This document shows, one piece after another, positions 1-11,700 of a stretch of DNA of 64,000 nt (its first letter is position 1; each line of letters starts with the position of its first letter). The position numbers were made by a program, and so were the translations under genes. The notes under the pieces were generated by a model, which had not been told where the DNA came from, did not search any database, and saw only the letters and a program-made list of their open reading frames with translations. The stretch is from Bolinopsis microptera (taxonomy: Eukaryota; Ctenophora; Tentaculata; Lobata; Bolinopsidae), in the NCBI RefSeq assembly GCF_026151205.1, contig NC_087073.1, positions 10,982,411 to 11,046,410 of the forward strand. Direction: 5' to 3'.

Positions 1-1200
1 ACTTTATTAGCACTTATATTACTTTATTAGTAATAAAGTAACATCATTACTACATTATTGGTGTGCAGCAGTTTTAATTTATAATATGAACAGTGAATAT
101 CTCAGATGTACCCAGTACCCAAAAATAATCCCGCGTGCAAATGAACATTATTATGTTAATAACATTATTATGTTACATAACAATGTAACATTGATTACAT
201 TATTATGTTAATAACATTATTATGTTAATTACATTATTATGTTAATTACCCCTCTTGATAATGTATCTGGCTAGATGTTAAGACACGTGACTGAGATTGG
301 TAATGCTGGAAGCTGATTGGTTAATCAATGACTCAATCTGTTTACCGCGTCTATATCTCTCCCAAGAGTGTTACCATGGTAACGCTACCATATAAGGTAA
401 TATTATGGTGGTATCCAGATCTCAGAGTTGAGTCTGCTTTTATTTGGATCTATCGGCAACTTATTTCCCTTTTTGTCGATATGATATATCTATAATACTA
501 TGAACATACCAATTATTTTGGTTAATTTGACCTGGGTACAACGCTTGCACCTTCTGAAATTCATCCATCTATCCATCGATAGAAATCAAACTTATCTCTA
601 TAAATTTACCTTACGTTTGTTATGTCGCTTTTCTCCACGATTCTAATGTATTTACCAATTGTATGTTCGTGATATGAGTGAACAGTGAATGTTACTGCTT
701 TATTGTTGGTGTATACTGTGTATATTCAGTTGAATACTACTACTTTTCTAACTGTATCTGAGCATATGTTACAGACTCGTTATTTATACGTTTTACTTGT
801 GTTTGATTACTGAGTTTGTCTGAATAATGCCCCCCCCCCCTGAAAATTATCTTTTAAAACTTCAGTTTTAATCAGTGTTCAATTGTAAAGATCTTTCTAA
901 TTTCTAATATACATTATACTGCAGTATAGTCAATAGTTTTATTATTTTATTCTAACAGTGAAATCATTTAACAATATGTGATATGTCTAGAAGATCAGAT
1001 GATATCAGATACAAGACAGAGATCAGATCTGATCAACTAAAACAGCGTTTCTGCACGTGCGAAGAAATATCTGGTGAAGTGGTAAGTTAAAAAGGTGCAA
1101 AATGATTTTTGTGAGATTAATTCTTTAAATCTACTTTTTAATAACCATCTGATTGTGTCTTATATTAAACATGTATTAATGAATTTCAATTCAAATATTG
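1..1200. other. AT-rich non-coding DNA with short ATTATGTTA repeats
   Basis: No convincing gene. Around 140-245 the motif ATTATGTTAATAACATT recurs as a short, partly palindromic microsatellite. A 10-nt C run lies near 831-840. The only open frame near the end (from 1,095) runs into the 43-bp array and stops there, so it is not credible as a gene. Confidence 0.6.
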
Positions 1201-1209
1201 ATCTCCTTA

Positions 1210-4200
1210 GTGACTGGGTAATGTATACACTACTTGTTGCAGTGTTAGCAATACTTCTGGGTAATGTATACACTACTTGTTGCAGTGTTAGCACTACTTC
1301 TGGGTAATGTATACACTACTTGTTGCAGTGTTAGCATTACTTCTGGGTAATGTATACACTACTTGTTGCAGTGTTAGCATTACTTCTGGGTAATGTATAC
1401 ACTACTTGTTGCAGTGTTAGCATTACTTCTGGGTAATGTATACACTACTTGTTGCAGTGTTAGCACTACTTCTGGGTAATGTATACACTACTTGTTGCAG
1501 TGTTAGCATTACTTCTGGGTAATGTATACACTACTTGTTGCAGTGTTAGCATTACTTCTGGGTAATGTATACACTACTTGTTGCAGTGTTAGCATTACTT
1601 CTGGGTAAGTAATGTATACACTACTTGTTGCAGTGTTAGCATTACTTCTGGGTAATGTATACACTACTTGTTGCAGTGTTAGCATTACTTCTGGGTAATG
1701 TATACACTACTTGTTGCAGTGTTAGCACTACTTCTGGGTAATGTATACACTACTTGTTGCAGTGTTAGCATTACTTCTGGGTAATGTATACACTACTTGT
1801 TGCAGTGTTAGCATTACTTCTGGGTAATGTATACACTACTTGTTGCAGTGTTAGCATTACTTCTGGGTAATGTATACACTACTTGTTGCAGTGTTAGCAC
1901 TACTTCTGGGTAATGTATACACTACTTGTTGCAGTGTTAGCACTACTTCTGGGTAATGTATACACTACTTGTTGCAGTGTTAGCACTACTTCTGGGTAAT
2001 GTATACACTACTTGTTGCAGTGTTAGCACTACTTCTGGGTAATGTATACACTACTTGTTGCAGTGTTAGCACTACTTCTGGGTAATGTATACACTACTTG
2101 TTGCAGTATTAGCATTACTTCTAGGTAATGTATACACTACTTGTTGCAGTGTTAGCATTACTTCTAGGTAATGTATACACTACTTGTTGCAGTGTTAGCA
2201 TTACTTCTGGGTAATGTATACACTACTTGTTGCAGTGTTAGCATTACTTCTGGGTAATGTATACACTACTTGTTGCAGTGTTAGCATTACTTCTGGGTAA
2301 TGTATACACTACTTGTTGCAGTGTAAGCACTACTTCTGGGTAATGTATACACTACTTGTTGCAGTGTTAGCATTACTTCTGGGTAATGTATACACTACTT
2401 GTTGCAGTGTTAGCATTACTTCTGGGTAATGTATACACTACTTGTTGCAGTGTTAGCACTACTTCTGGGTAATGTATACACTACTTGTTGTAGTGTTAGC
2501 ATTACTTGTTGCAGTGTTAGCATTACTTCTGGGTAATGTATACACTACTTGTTGCAGTGTTAGCACTACTTCTGGGTAATGTATACACTACTTGTTGCAG
2601 TGTTAGCATTACTTCTGGGTAATGTATACACTACTTGTTGCAGTGTTAGCATTACTTCTGGGTAATGTATACACTACTTGTTGCAGTGTTAGCATTACTT
2701 CTGGGTAATGTATACACTACTTGTTGCAGTGTTAGCATTACTTCTGGGTAATGTATACACTACTTGTTGCAGTGTTAGCATTACTTCTGGGTAATGTATA
2801 CACTACTTGTTGCAGTGTTAGCACTACTTCTGGGTAATGTATACACTACTTGTTGCAGTGTTAGCACTACTTCTGGGTAATGTATACACTACTTGTTGCA
2901 GTGTTAGCATTACTTCTGGGTAATGTATACACTACTTGTTGCAGTGTTAGCATTACTTCTGGGTAATGTATACACTACTTGTTGCAGTGTTAGCACTACT
3001 TCTGGGTAATGTATACACTACTTGTTGCAGTGTTAGCATTACTTCTGGGTAATGTATACACTACTTGTTGCAGTGTTAGCACTACTTCTGGGTAATGTAT
3101 ACACTACTTGTTGCAGTGTTAGCACTACTTCTGGGTAATGTATACACTACTTGTTGCAGTGTTAGCATTACTTCTGGGTAATGTATACACTACTTGTTGC
3201 AGTGTTAGCATTACTTCTGGGTAATGTATACACTACTTGTTGCAGTGTTAGCACTACTTCTGGGTAATGTATACACTACTTGTTGCAGTGTTAGCATTAC
3301 TTCTGGGTAATGTATACACTACTTGTTGCAGTGTTAGCACTACTTCTGGGTAATGTATACACTACTTGTTGCAGTGTTAGCATTACTTCTGGGTAATGTA
3401 TACACTACTTGTTGCAGTGTTAGCATTACTTCTGGGTAATGTATACACTACTTGTTGCAGTGTTAGCATTACTTCTGGGTAATGTATACACTACTTGTTG
3501 CAGTGTTAGCATTACTTCTGGGTAATGTATACACTACTTGTTGCAGTGTTAGCATTACTTCTGGGTAATGTATACACTACTTGTTGCAGTGTTAGCATTA
3601 CTTCTGGGTAATGTATACACTACTTGTTGCAGTGTTAGCATTACTTCTGGGTAATGTATACACTACTTGTTGCAGTGTTAGCATTACTTCTGGGTAATGT
3701 ATACACTACTTGTTGCAGTGTTAGCACTACTTCTGGGTAATGTATACACTACTTGTTGCAGTGTTAGCATTACTTCTGGGTAATGTATACACTACTTGTT
3801 GCAGTGTTAGCATTACTTCTGGGTAATGTATACACTACTTGTTGCAGTGTTAGCATTACTTCTGGGTAATGTATACACTACTTGTTGCAGTGTTAGCACT
3901 ACTTCTGGGTAATGTATACACTACTTGTTGCAGTGTTAGCACTACTTCTGGGTAATGTATACACTACTTGTTGCAGTGTTAGCATTACTTCTGGGTAATG
4001 TATACACTACTTGTTGCAGTGTTAGCATTACTTCTGGGTAATGTATACACTACTTGTTGCAGTGTTAGCATTACTTCTGGGTAATGTATACACTACTTGT
4101 TGCAGTGTTAGCATTACTTCTGGGTAATGTATACACTACTTGTTGCAGTGTTAGCATTACTTCTGGGTAATGTATACACTACTTGTTGCAGTGTTAGCAT

Positions 4201-6122
4201 TACTTCTGGGTAATGTATACACTACTTGTTGCAGTGTTAGCACTACTTCTGGGTAATGTATACACTACTTGTTGCAGTGTTAGCATTACTTCTGGGTAAT
4301 GTATACACTACTTGTTGCAGTGTTAGCATTACTTCTGGGTAATGTATACACTACTTGTTGCAGTGTTAGCACTACTTCTGGGTAATGTATACACTACTTG
4401 TTGTAGTGTTAGCATTACTTGTTGCAGTGTTAGCATTACTTCTGGGTAATGTATACACTACTTTTTGCAGTGTTAGCACTACTTCTGGGTAATGTATACA
4501 CTACTTGTTGCAGTGTTAACATTACTTCTGGGTAATGTATACACTACTTAATGCAGTGTTAGCATTACTTCTGGGTAATGTATACACTACTTGTTGCAGT
4601 GTTAGCATTACTTCTGGGTAATGTATACACTACTTGTTGCAGTGTTAGCATTACTTCTGGGTAATGTATACACTACTTGTTGCAGTGTTAGCATTACTTC
4701 TGGGTAATGTATACATTATTTGTTGCAGTGTTAGCACTACTTCTGGGTAATGTATACACTACTTGGTGCAGGGTTAGCACTACTTCTGGGTAATGTATAC
4801 ACTACTTGTTGCTGTGTTAGCATTACTTCTGGGTAATGTATACACTACTTGTTGCAGTGTTAGCATTACTTCTGGGTAATGTATACACTACTTTTTGCAG
4901 TGTTAGCACTACTTCTGGGTAATGTATACACTACTTGTTGCAGTTTTAACATTACTTCTGGGTAATGTATACACTACTTGTTGCAGTGTTAGCACTACTT
5001 CTGGGTAATGTATACACCACTTGTTGCAGTGTTAGCACTACTTCTGGGTAATGTATACACTACTTGTTGCAGTGTTAGCATTACTTCTGGGTAATGTATA
5101 CACTACTTGTTGCAGTGTTAGCATTACTTCTGGGTAATGTATACACTACTTGTTGCAGTGTTAGCACTACTTCTGGGTAATGTATACACTACTTGTTGCA
5201 GTGTTAGCATTACTTCTGGGTAATGTATACACTACTTGTAGCAGTGTTAGCACTACTTCTGGGTAATGTATACACTACTTGTTGTAGTGTTAGCATTACT
5301 TCTGGGTAATGTATACACTACTTGTTGCAGTGTTAGCATTACTTCTGGGTAATGTATACACTACTTGTTGCAGTGTTAGCATTACTTCTGGGTAATGTAT
5401 ACACTACTTGTTGCAGTGTTAGCATTACTTTTGGGTAATGTATACACTACTTGTTGCAGTGTTAGCATTACTTTTGGGTAATGTATACACTACTTGTTGC
5501 AGTGTTAGCATTACTTCTGGGTAATGTATACACTACTTGTTGCAGTGTTAGCATTACTTCTGGGTAATGTATACACTACTTGTTGCAGTGTTAGCATTAC
5601 TTCTGGGTAATGTATACACTACTTGTTGCAGTGTTAGCACTACTTCTGGGTAATGTATACACTACTTGTTGCAGTGTTAACATTACTTCTGGGTAATGTA
5701 TACACTACTTGTTGCAGTGTTAGCATTACTTCTGGGTAATGTATACACTACTTGTTGCAGTGTTAGCATTACTTCTGGGTAATGTATACACTACGTGTTG
5801 CAGTGTTAGCACTACTTCTGGGTAATGTATACACTACTTGTTGCAGTGTTAGCACTACTTCTGGGTAATGTATACACTACTTGTTGCAGTGTTAGCATTA
5901 CTTCTGGGTAATGTATACACTACTTGTTGCAGTGTTAGCATTACTTCTGGGTAATGTATACACTACTTGTTGCAGTGTTAGCATTACTTCTGGGTAATGT
6001 ATACACTACTTGTTGCAGTGTTAGCATTACTTCTGGGTAATGTATACACTACTTGTTGCAGTGTTAGCATTACTTCTGGGTAATGTATACACTACTTGTT
6101 GCAGTGTTAGCATTACTTCTGG
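1210..6122 (+). repeat. 43-bp minisatellite array, about 114 copies
   Basis: A nearly homogeneous tandem array with a 43-bp period. Each unit reads GGGTAATGTATACACTACTT, then GTTGCAGTGTTAGC, then (A/C)TTACTTCT. The main polymorphism is ATTACTT versus ACTACTT. Odd units: a 4-bp insertion that creates GTAAGTAATG near 1,603, and an identical truncated extra unit (about 21 bp, with TTGTAGTG) near 2,491 and near 4,404, which points to a larger internal duplication. Between 4,450 and 5,280 units are more diverged. On the + strand every unit has an acceptor-like TTGTTGCAG and a donor-like GG|GTAATG, with 25 nt from GTAATG to TTGCAG and 18 nt in the remaining part. 43 is not a multiple of 3 and the frame closes after a few units, so it is not coding. 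Confidence 0.97.
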
Positions 6123-7060
6123 TATGTTTCAGTCCAAATAGATGGATTAGGACTAAATTAGACGCTGGAGACTAAATTATACTAGTATGTTTAGTTCACG
6201 CAATGTTAAATAACATCCGAACTGCTAATGTTCTAAATTATATTATATGTAGATTTAACTGTTCTACTAACAACAACAACAATGGCGAACCTAGCAAGCT
6301 AGGATCGATATCCTTTTCTTTTGCGGTGCGGCCACGGTCCTTTCGGTGCAGATTTCCCTTCAGCATAGACGGGACGCAACCCCAGGCATTGAGGCACTCG
6401 TGTTATTTTCGCACTCGTGTTCTACTAACACTACATACTATTTCAGAGTCTAGCGAATACTGGAAAGGGTGTTAAATTGTCATACGTTGTATCCCCCCCC
6501 CCCCTGTATCGTAGAAACTCTACATAGTGAAACGACCGTGGGGGTCACCACGTGATACAAGTGTTAACGCAGTCCACTTTACAGACAAAATGGTTTATTT
6601 ATCTAATTTAAATGCAATTGTTTAAATAAAATTGTATTTATCTGTATACCTATAAAATACGGTTTACAATACTTTATAATTATATTTAATTTTTCAGACC
6701 AAAAATCATGATTTACGTAACTTCCCGCCAAGTCATAACGACAATATTAAAAGCTTAGTTTTTAAATGTCTTATATTTAATATTAACTATATAGTATATA
6801 CTATATATTTATAAAGATCAAACATAACTCTGTAACAGCAATAAATTCAGACAGCAACTATTTCAGTTTGGCAACTCTGTGGATAAGAAAAGTTTATCAG
6901 AAGAAATGTTAGGAAGGTGCCAGGATACAGAATCTCAGAACCAACTAACAATTAAGAAGTAGAACCTTGACAGTATAACGGGGAACATGAACAATATTTA
7001 AATACGATTATCCGAACACTTCCAGAGTGCTTGATATTTCAGTGACTTATTATATTATAT
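6123..7060. other. AT-rich intergenic DNA with a dispersed-repeat terminus
   Basis: No gene recognised. A 12-nt C run lies near 6,492-6,504. The segment around 6,530-6,565 (GACCGTGGGGGTCACCACGT) recurs in inverted form near 34,465-34,505 and more loosely near 28,745-28,770, so it belongs to a dispersed repeat family, probably the end of a transposable element. Confidence 0.5.
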
Positions 7061-7063
7061 TAT

Positions 7064-7385
7064 ATTTTGAATGCGAATAAATATTTTGAATGCGATTAAA
7101 TATTTTGAATACGGTTAAATATTTTGAATGCGATTAAATATACGGTTAGATATTTTGAATTCGAATAAATATTTTGAATACGATTAAATATTTTGAATGC
7201 GATTAAATATTTTGAATACGGTTAAATATTTTGAATTCGAATAAATATTTTGAATTCGATTAAATATTTTGCATGCGATTGAATACTTTGAATACGATTA
7301 AATATTTTGAATACGATTAAATATTTTGAATACGTTTAAATGTTTGAATGCGATTGAATATTTTGAATACGATTACATTTTTTTA
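7064..7385. repeat. 19-bp AT-rich minisatellite
   Basis: About 17 imperfect copies of a 19-bp unit of the form GAATRCGATTAAATATTTT. Variants GAATTCGAATAAAT, GAATACGGTT and GCATGCGATTG alternate. There is no long open frame. Confidence 0.9.
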
Positions 7386-8602
7386 ATCGGTTTATTTATG
7401 AAAATTACAATTTTTCTTATTTAAATTTATAGTTTAAATTTGTATATCACTATGATCTGCTTCCAATATTTGTTTGAAATAATTTACATATTCCATACTG
7501 TTTATTTGGATGTGCTTTCTGTAGATAATAATAATCTCCACTGCACTAATATCCACTGGAGATATAGCGGAGATACGAGCGAACATGTTGCTCAAATAAC
7601 AGTCTTAAAGCTAGGTGGGGCTGAAACTTACAAATGTTTCGTTGAATAGTGCTATTCACTATTGCTGTATTGTTCGCTTACATTTCTACTTAATGAACAA
7701 AGAACAGTAAAATAATTGTAATGTTTCGGTAGATTCCAATGAAATGTAACTGAAATACAACAATATAAATATAAACACAGTCCAGGTAAAGCAGAATACA
7801 TTGCGACTAAAAATATAGTCTTAAAGATACAAACAAAAGGTGCAGGATTTAAAATGCTGCTCTAAGGATTTGAGATATTAACCAATCAGAGCACAGTATT
7901 CACACCACGTGACACAAACTTATCAACGTCAGTACATAATTTCAAACGTTCATATCTCATAATAAACTGAGAAGTACTGATGATTGTTTTCATTAGCACA
8001 TTTTTTATTAAAGTCAACGGCATTACCATCAACTAGGGGAAACGTAGGATAACTAAAAAATAACAAACAATTAAAAAAATTGTGACTTAAAAGCTGGGTC
8101 GTTTAAAATTTACAAAGAAGAAAGCTTTGAATCTAAATTTACCGATTAAAAGTATTAATTTTGTATTAAATATAAGACACACGTAGATTGATACCGCGTG
8201 AGCACAATTAACTATAACAAATAATTAATACCAGTATATATTACTTTTACTTTGTATCACGAGCACACACCACATAACAGGAACACTCGATACATAAGGT
8301 TGTAAATGTAAGGCTGCTTTGCAAAGTGTACTATAATATTAAACAAGATAAAGTTAGCAAGTCAGGACTCAGTCATGTACACACTTATAGTCATTAAGCC
8401 GCGCACTGAACTTGATACGCAGTTTTAATAATCCGTAACCATGGTCATGGTAACACCACCTTAGTTCTCAACTTGACAATTTGCTTAATTTAAACTTAGA
8501 AGAAGCTTCTTGAATAGCACCTGTTTAAAAAGTAAGTTTTACAGATCCTCATCACGAAAATAAAAAAGTAAGTACGTTTCACATCACCAGTCACCATGGT
8601 AA
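7386..8602. other. Non-coding region 3' of SMC2 with one dispersed 41-bp monomer
   Basis: No coding feature recognised. At about 7,880-7,920 there is a single copy of the CCAATCAGAGCACAGTATTC / CACCACGTGACACAAACT unit that forms the array inside the last SMC2 intron. The stretch just below 8,603 is the probable SMC2 3' UTR; a possible ATTAAA signal on the minus strand lies near 8,433-8,438. Confidence 0.4.
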
Positions 8603-8729
8603 CTAAACCTTTTGTTTTTTGTTTTTCTTCGCGATCGGCTGAATATTCTCCTTCTCAGAAAGAGCAGGTTTTGTGGAGGAATGTTGAGTGTGTCGTGTAA
8701 CAGCTGATACTCCGTCAACAAACTTCGTC
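8603..8729 (-). CDS. SMC2: SMC2 terminal exon
   Basis: Acceptor CTATCAG|G completes the Arg codon; then [17 protein letters not shown] and a basic tail ending KKNKKQKV followed by TAG (8,603-8,605). TKFVDGVS is the conserved SMC2 end of the head domain. The basic tail is typical of family C-termini, though poorly conserved in sequence. Confidence 0.92.
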
Positions 8730-11700
8730 CTGATAGGATGAGGGTCTTATTATAACCAATCAGAGCACAGTACTCACACCACGTGACACAAACCAACCAA
8801 TCAGAGCACAGTACTCACACCACGTGACACAAACTAACCAATCAGAGCACAGTACTCACACCACGTGACACAAAGTAACCAATCAGAGCACAGTACTCAC
8901 ACCACGTGACACAAACTAACCAATCAGAGCACAGTACTCACACCACGTGACACAAAGTAACCAATCAGAGCACAGTACTCACACCACGTGACACAAAGTA
9001 ACCAATCAGATCACAGTACTCACACCACGTGACACAAACTAACCAATCAGAGCACAGTACTCACACCACGTGACACAAACTAACCAATCAGAGCACAGTA
9101 CTCACACCACGTGACACAAAGTAACCAATCAGAGCACAGTATTCACACCACGTGACACAAACTAACCAATCAGAGCACAGTACTCACACCACGTGACACA
9201 AACTAACCAATCAGAGCATAGTATTAACACCACGTGACATAAACTAACCAATCAGAGCACAGTACTCACACCACGTGACACAAACTAACCAATCAGAGCA
9301 CAGTACTCACACCACGTGACACAAAGTAACCAATCAGAGCACAGTATTCACACCACGTGACACAAAGTAACCAATCAGAGCACAGTACTCACACCATGTG
9401 ACACAAACCAACCAATCAGAGCACAGTATTCACACCACGTGACATAAACTAACCAATCAGAGCCCAGTACTCACACCACGTGACACAAACTAACCAATCA
9501 GAGCACAGTATTCACAAAAAAATATTCAATTAACCTGAAGAGAACGTTAGCATTCTGGAACATGCCATCTTTGAGGGAGACCACGACGAATTGAGAATGT
9601 TTGAAGTGAGCCCTCAACATCTGTCCGATGTTCTGAGTGTGGGACAAGTCTAGCGCTGCGTCCACCTGGAGAGAAACACGTGTCAGTATTCCCTAACAGA
9701 TACGTTTTAGTATTTCCTAACAGAAACGTTTTAGTATTCCCTAACAGAAACGTTTTAGTATTCTCCTAACAGAACATTTCAGTATTCCCTAACAGAAACT
9801 TTTTAGTATTTCCTAACAGAAACATTTTAGCATTTCCTAACAGAAACGTTTTAGTATTCTCTAACAGAAACGTTTTAGTATTCCCTAACAAAAACGTTTT
9901 AGTATTCCCTAACATAAACGTTTTAGTATTTCCTAACAGAGGAGGATAATTAGTATAATTAGTATAATTAGTATAATTAGTATAATTACCTCGTCCAGAA
10001 TGTATAGAGGAGCGGGTTTGAAGAGAAGAAGAGATAAGATAAGAGAGAGAGCCACTAAAGATCTCTGCCCCCCGCTCAGTTCTGTTAATGACTCTTTCCA
10101 TACCTCACCAAACCCAACCTGCAATTATAAACTTTAAAGTAGACCAAGACAAAGCTACTTGTCTATGTTACTGAAGGAAGTTGGGACAAACTCTAAAGAG
10201 GAACTGCGAACCCTGATGCGGGACAGGGATATATTGAGGGGGGTTTCTGGCGTAGATCGGACTAAGCTCCGACATAGTAGTAGTAAAGTAAGGTAGTATA
10301 GGTTTACAAAGTAAGATATGTTTAGTGACAGGTCTCCCCTCCAAAGATATAAACATTAGCACTTACCTTGACTTCTAAACCATCAGTAACAGGTCTCCCC
10401 TCCAAAGATATAAACATTAGCACTTACCTTGACTTCTAAACCATCAGTAACAGGTCTCCCCTCTAAAGATATAAATATTAGCACTTACCTTGACTTCTAA
10501 ACCATCAGTAACAGGTCCCCCCTCCAAAGATATAAACATTAGCACTTACCTTGACTTCTAAACCATCAGTAACAGGTCTCCCCTCCAAAGATATAAACAT
10601 TAGCACTTACCTTGACTTCTAAACCATCAGTAACAAGTTTCCCCTCCAAAGATATAAACATTAGCACTTACCTTGACTTCTAAACCATCAGTAACAGGTC
10701 TCCCCTCCAAAGATATAAACATTAGCACTTACCTTGACTTCTAAACCATCAGTAACAGGACTCCCCTCCAAAGATATAAACATTAGCACTTACCTTGACT
10801 TCTAAACCATCAGTAACAGGTCCCCCCTCCAAAGGTATAAACATTAGCACTTACCTTGACTTCTGAACCATCAGTAACAGGTCTCCCCTCCAAACATATA
10901 AACATTAGCACTTACCTTGACTTCTAAACCATCAGTAACAGGTCTCCCCTCCAAAGATATAAACATTAGCACTTACCTTGACTTCTAAACCATCAGTAAC
11001 AGGTCTCCCCTCCAAAGATATAAACATTAGCACTTACCTTGACTTCTAAACCATCAGTAACAGGTCTCCCCTCCAAAGATATAAACATTAGCACTTACCT
11101 TGACTTCTAAACCATCAGTAACAGGTCTCCCCGCCAAAGATATAAACATTAGCACTTACCTTGACTTCTAAACCATCAGTAACAGGTCTCCCCTCCAAAG
11201 ATATAAACATTAGCACTTACCTTGACTTCTAAACCATCAGTAACAGGACTCCCCTCCAAAGATATAAACATTAGCACTTACCTTGACTTCTAAACCATCA
11301 GTAACAGGTCTCCCCTCCAAAGATATAAACATTAGCACTTACCTTGACTTCTAAACCATCAGTAACAGGTCTCCCCTCCAAAGATATAAACATTAGCACT
11401 TACCTTGACTTCTAAACCATCAGTAACAGGTCTCCCCTCTAAAGATATAAACATTAGCACTTACCTTGACTTCTAAACCATCAGTAACAGGTCCCCCCTA
11501 CAAAGATATAAACATTAGCACTTACCTTGACTTCTAAACCATCAGTAACAGGACTCCCCTCCAAAGATATAAACATTAGCACTTACCTTGACTTCTAAAC
11601 CATCAGTAACAGGTCTCCCCTCCAAAGATATAAACATTAGCACTTACCTTGACTTCTAAACCATCAGTAACAGGTCTCCCCTCCAAAGATATAAACATTA

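Noticed and set aside
1210-6122. CRISPR array
   Set aside because: Direct repeats without unique spacers, in a eukaryotic context; it is a simple tandem repeat.
9680-9945. Telomere-like repeats (CCCTAACAG)
   Set aside because: The period is 24 bp and the rest of the unit is unrelated to TTAGGG; the similarity is only a hexamer.
9766-10101. Open frame with repeated LLGNTKTF
   Set aside because: It is a shadow of the SMC2 exon and the 24-bp intronic repeat in another frame.
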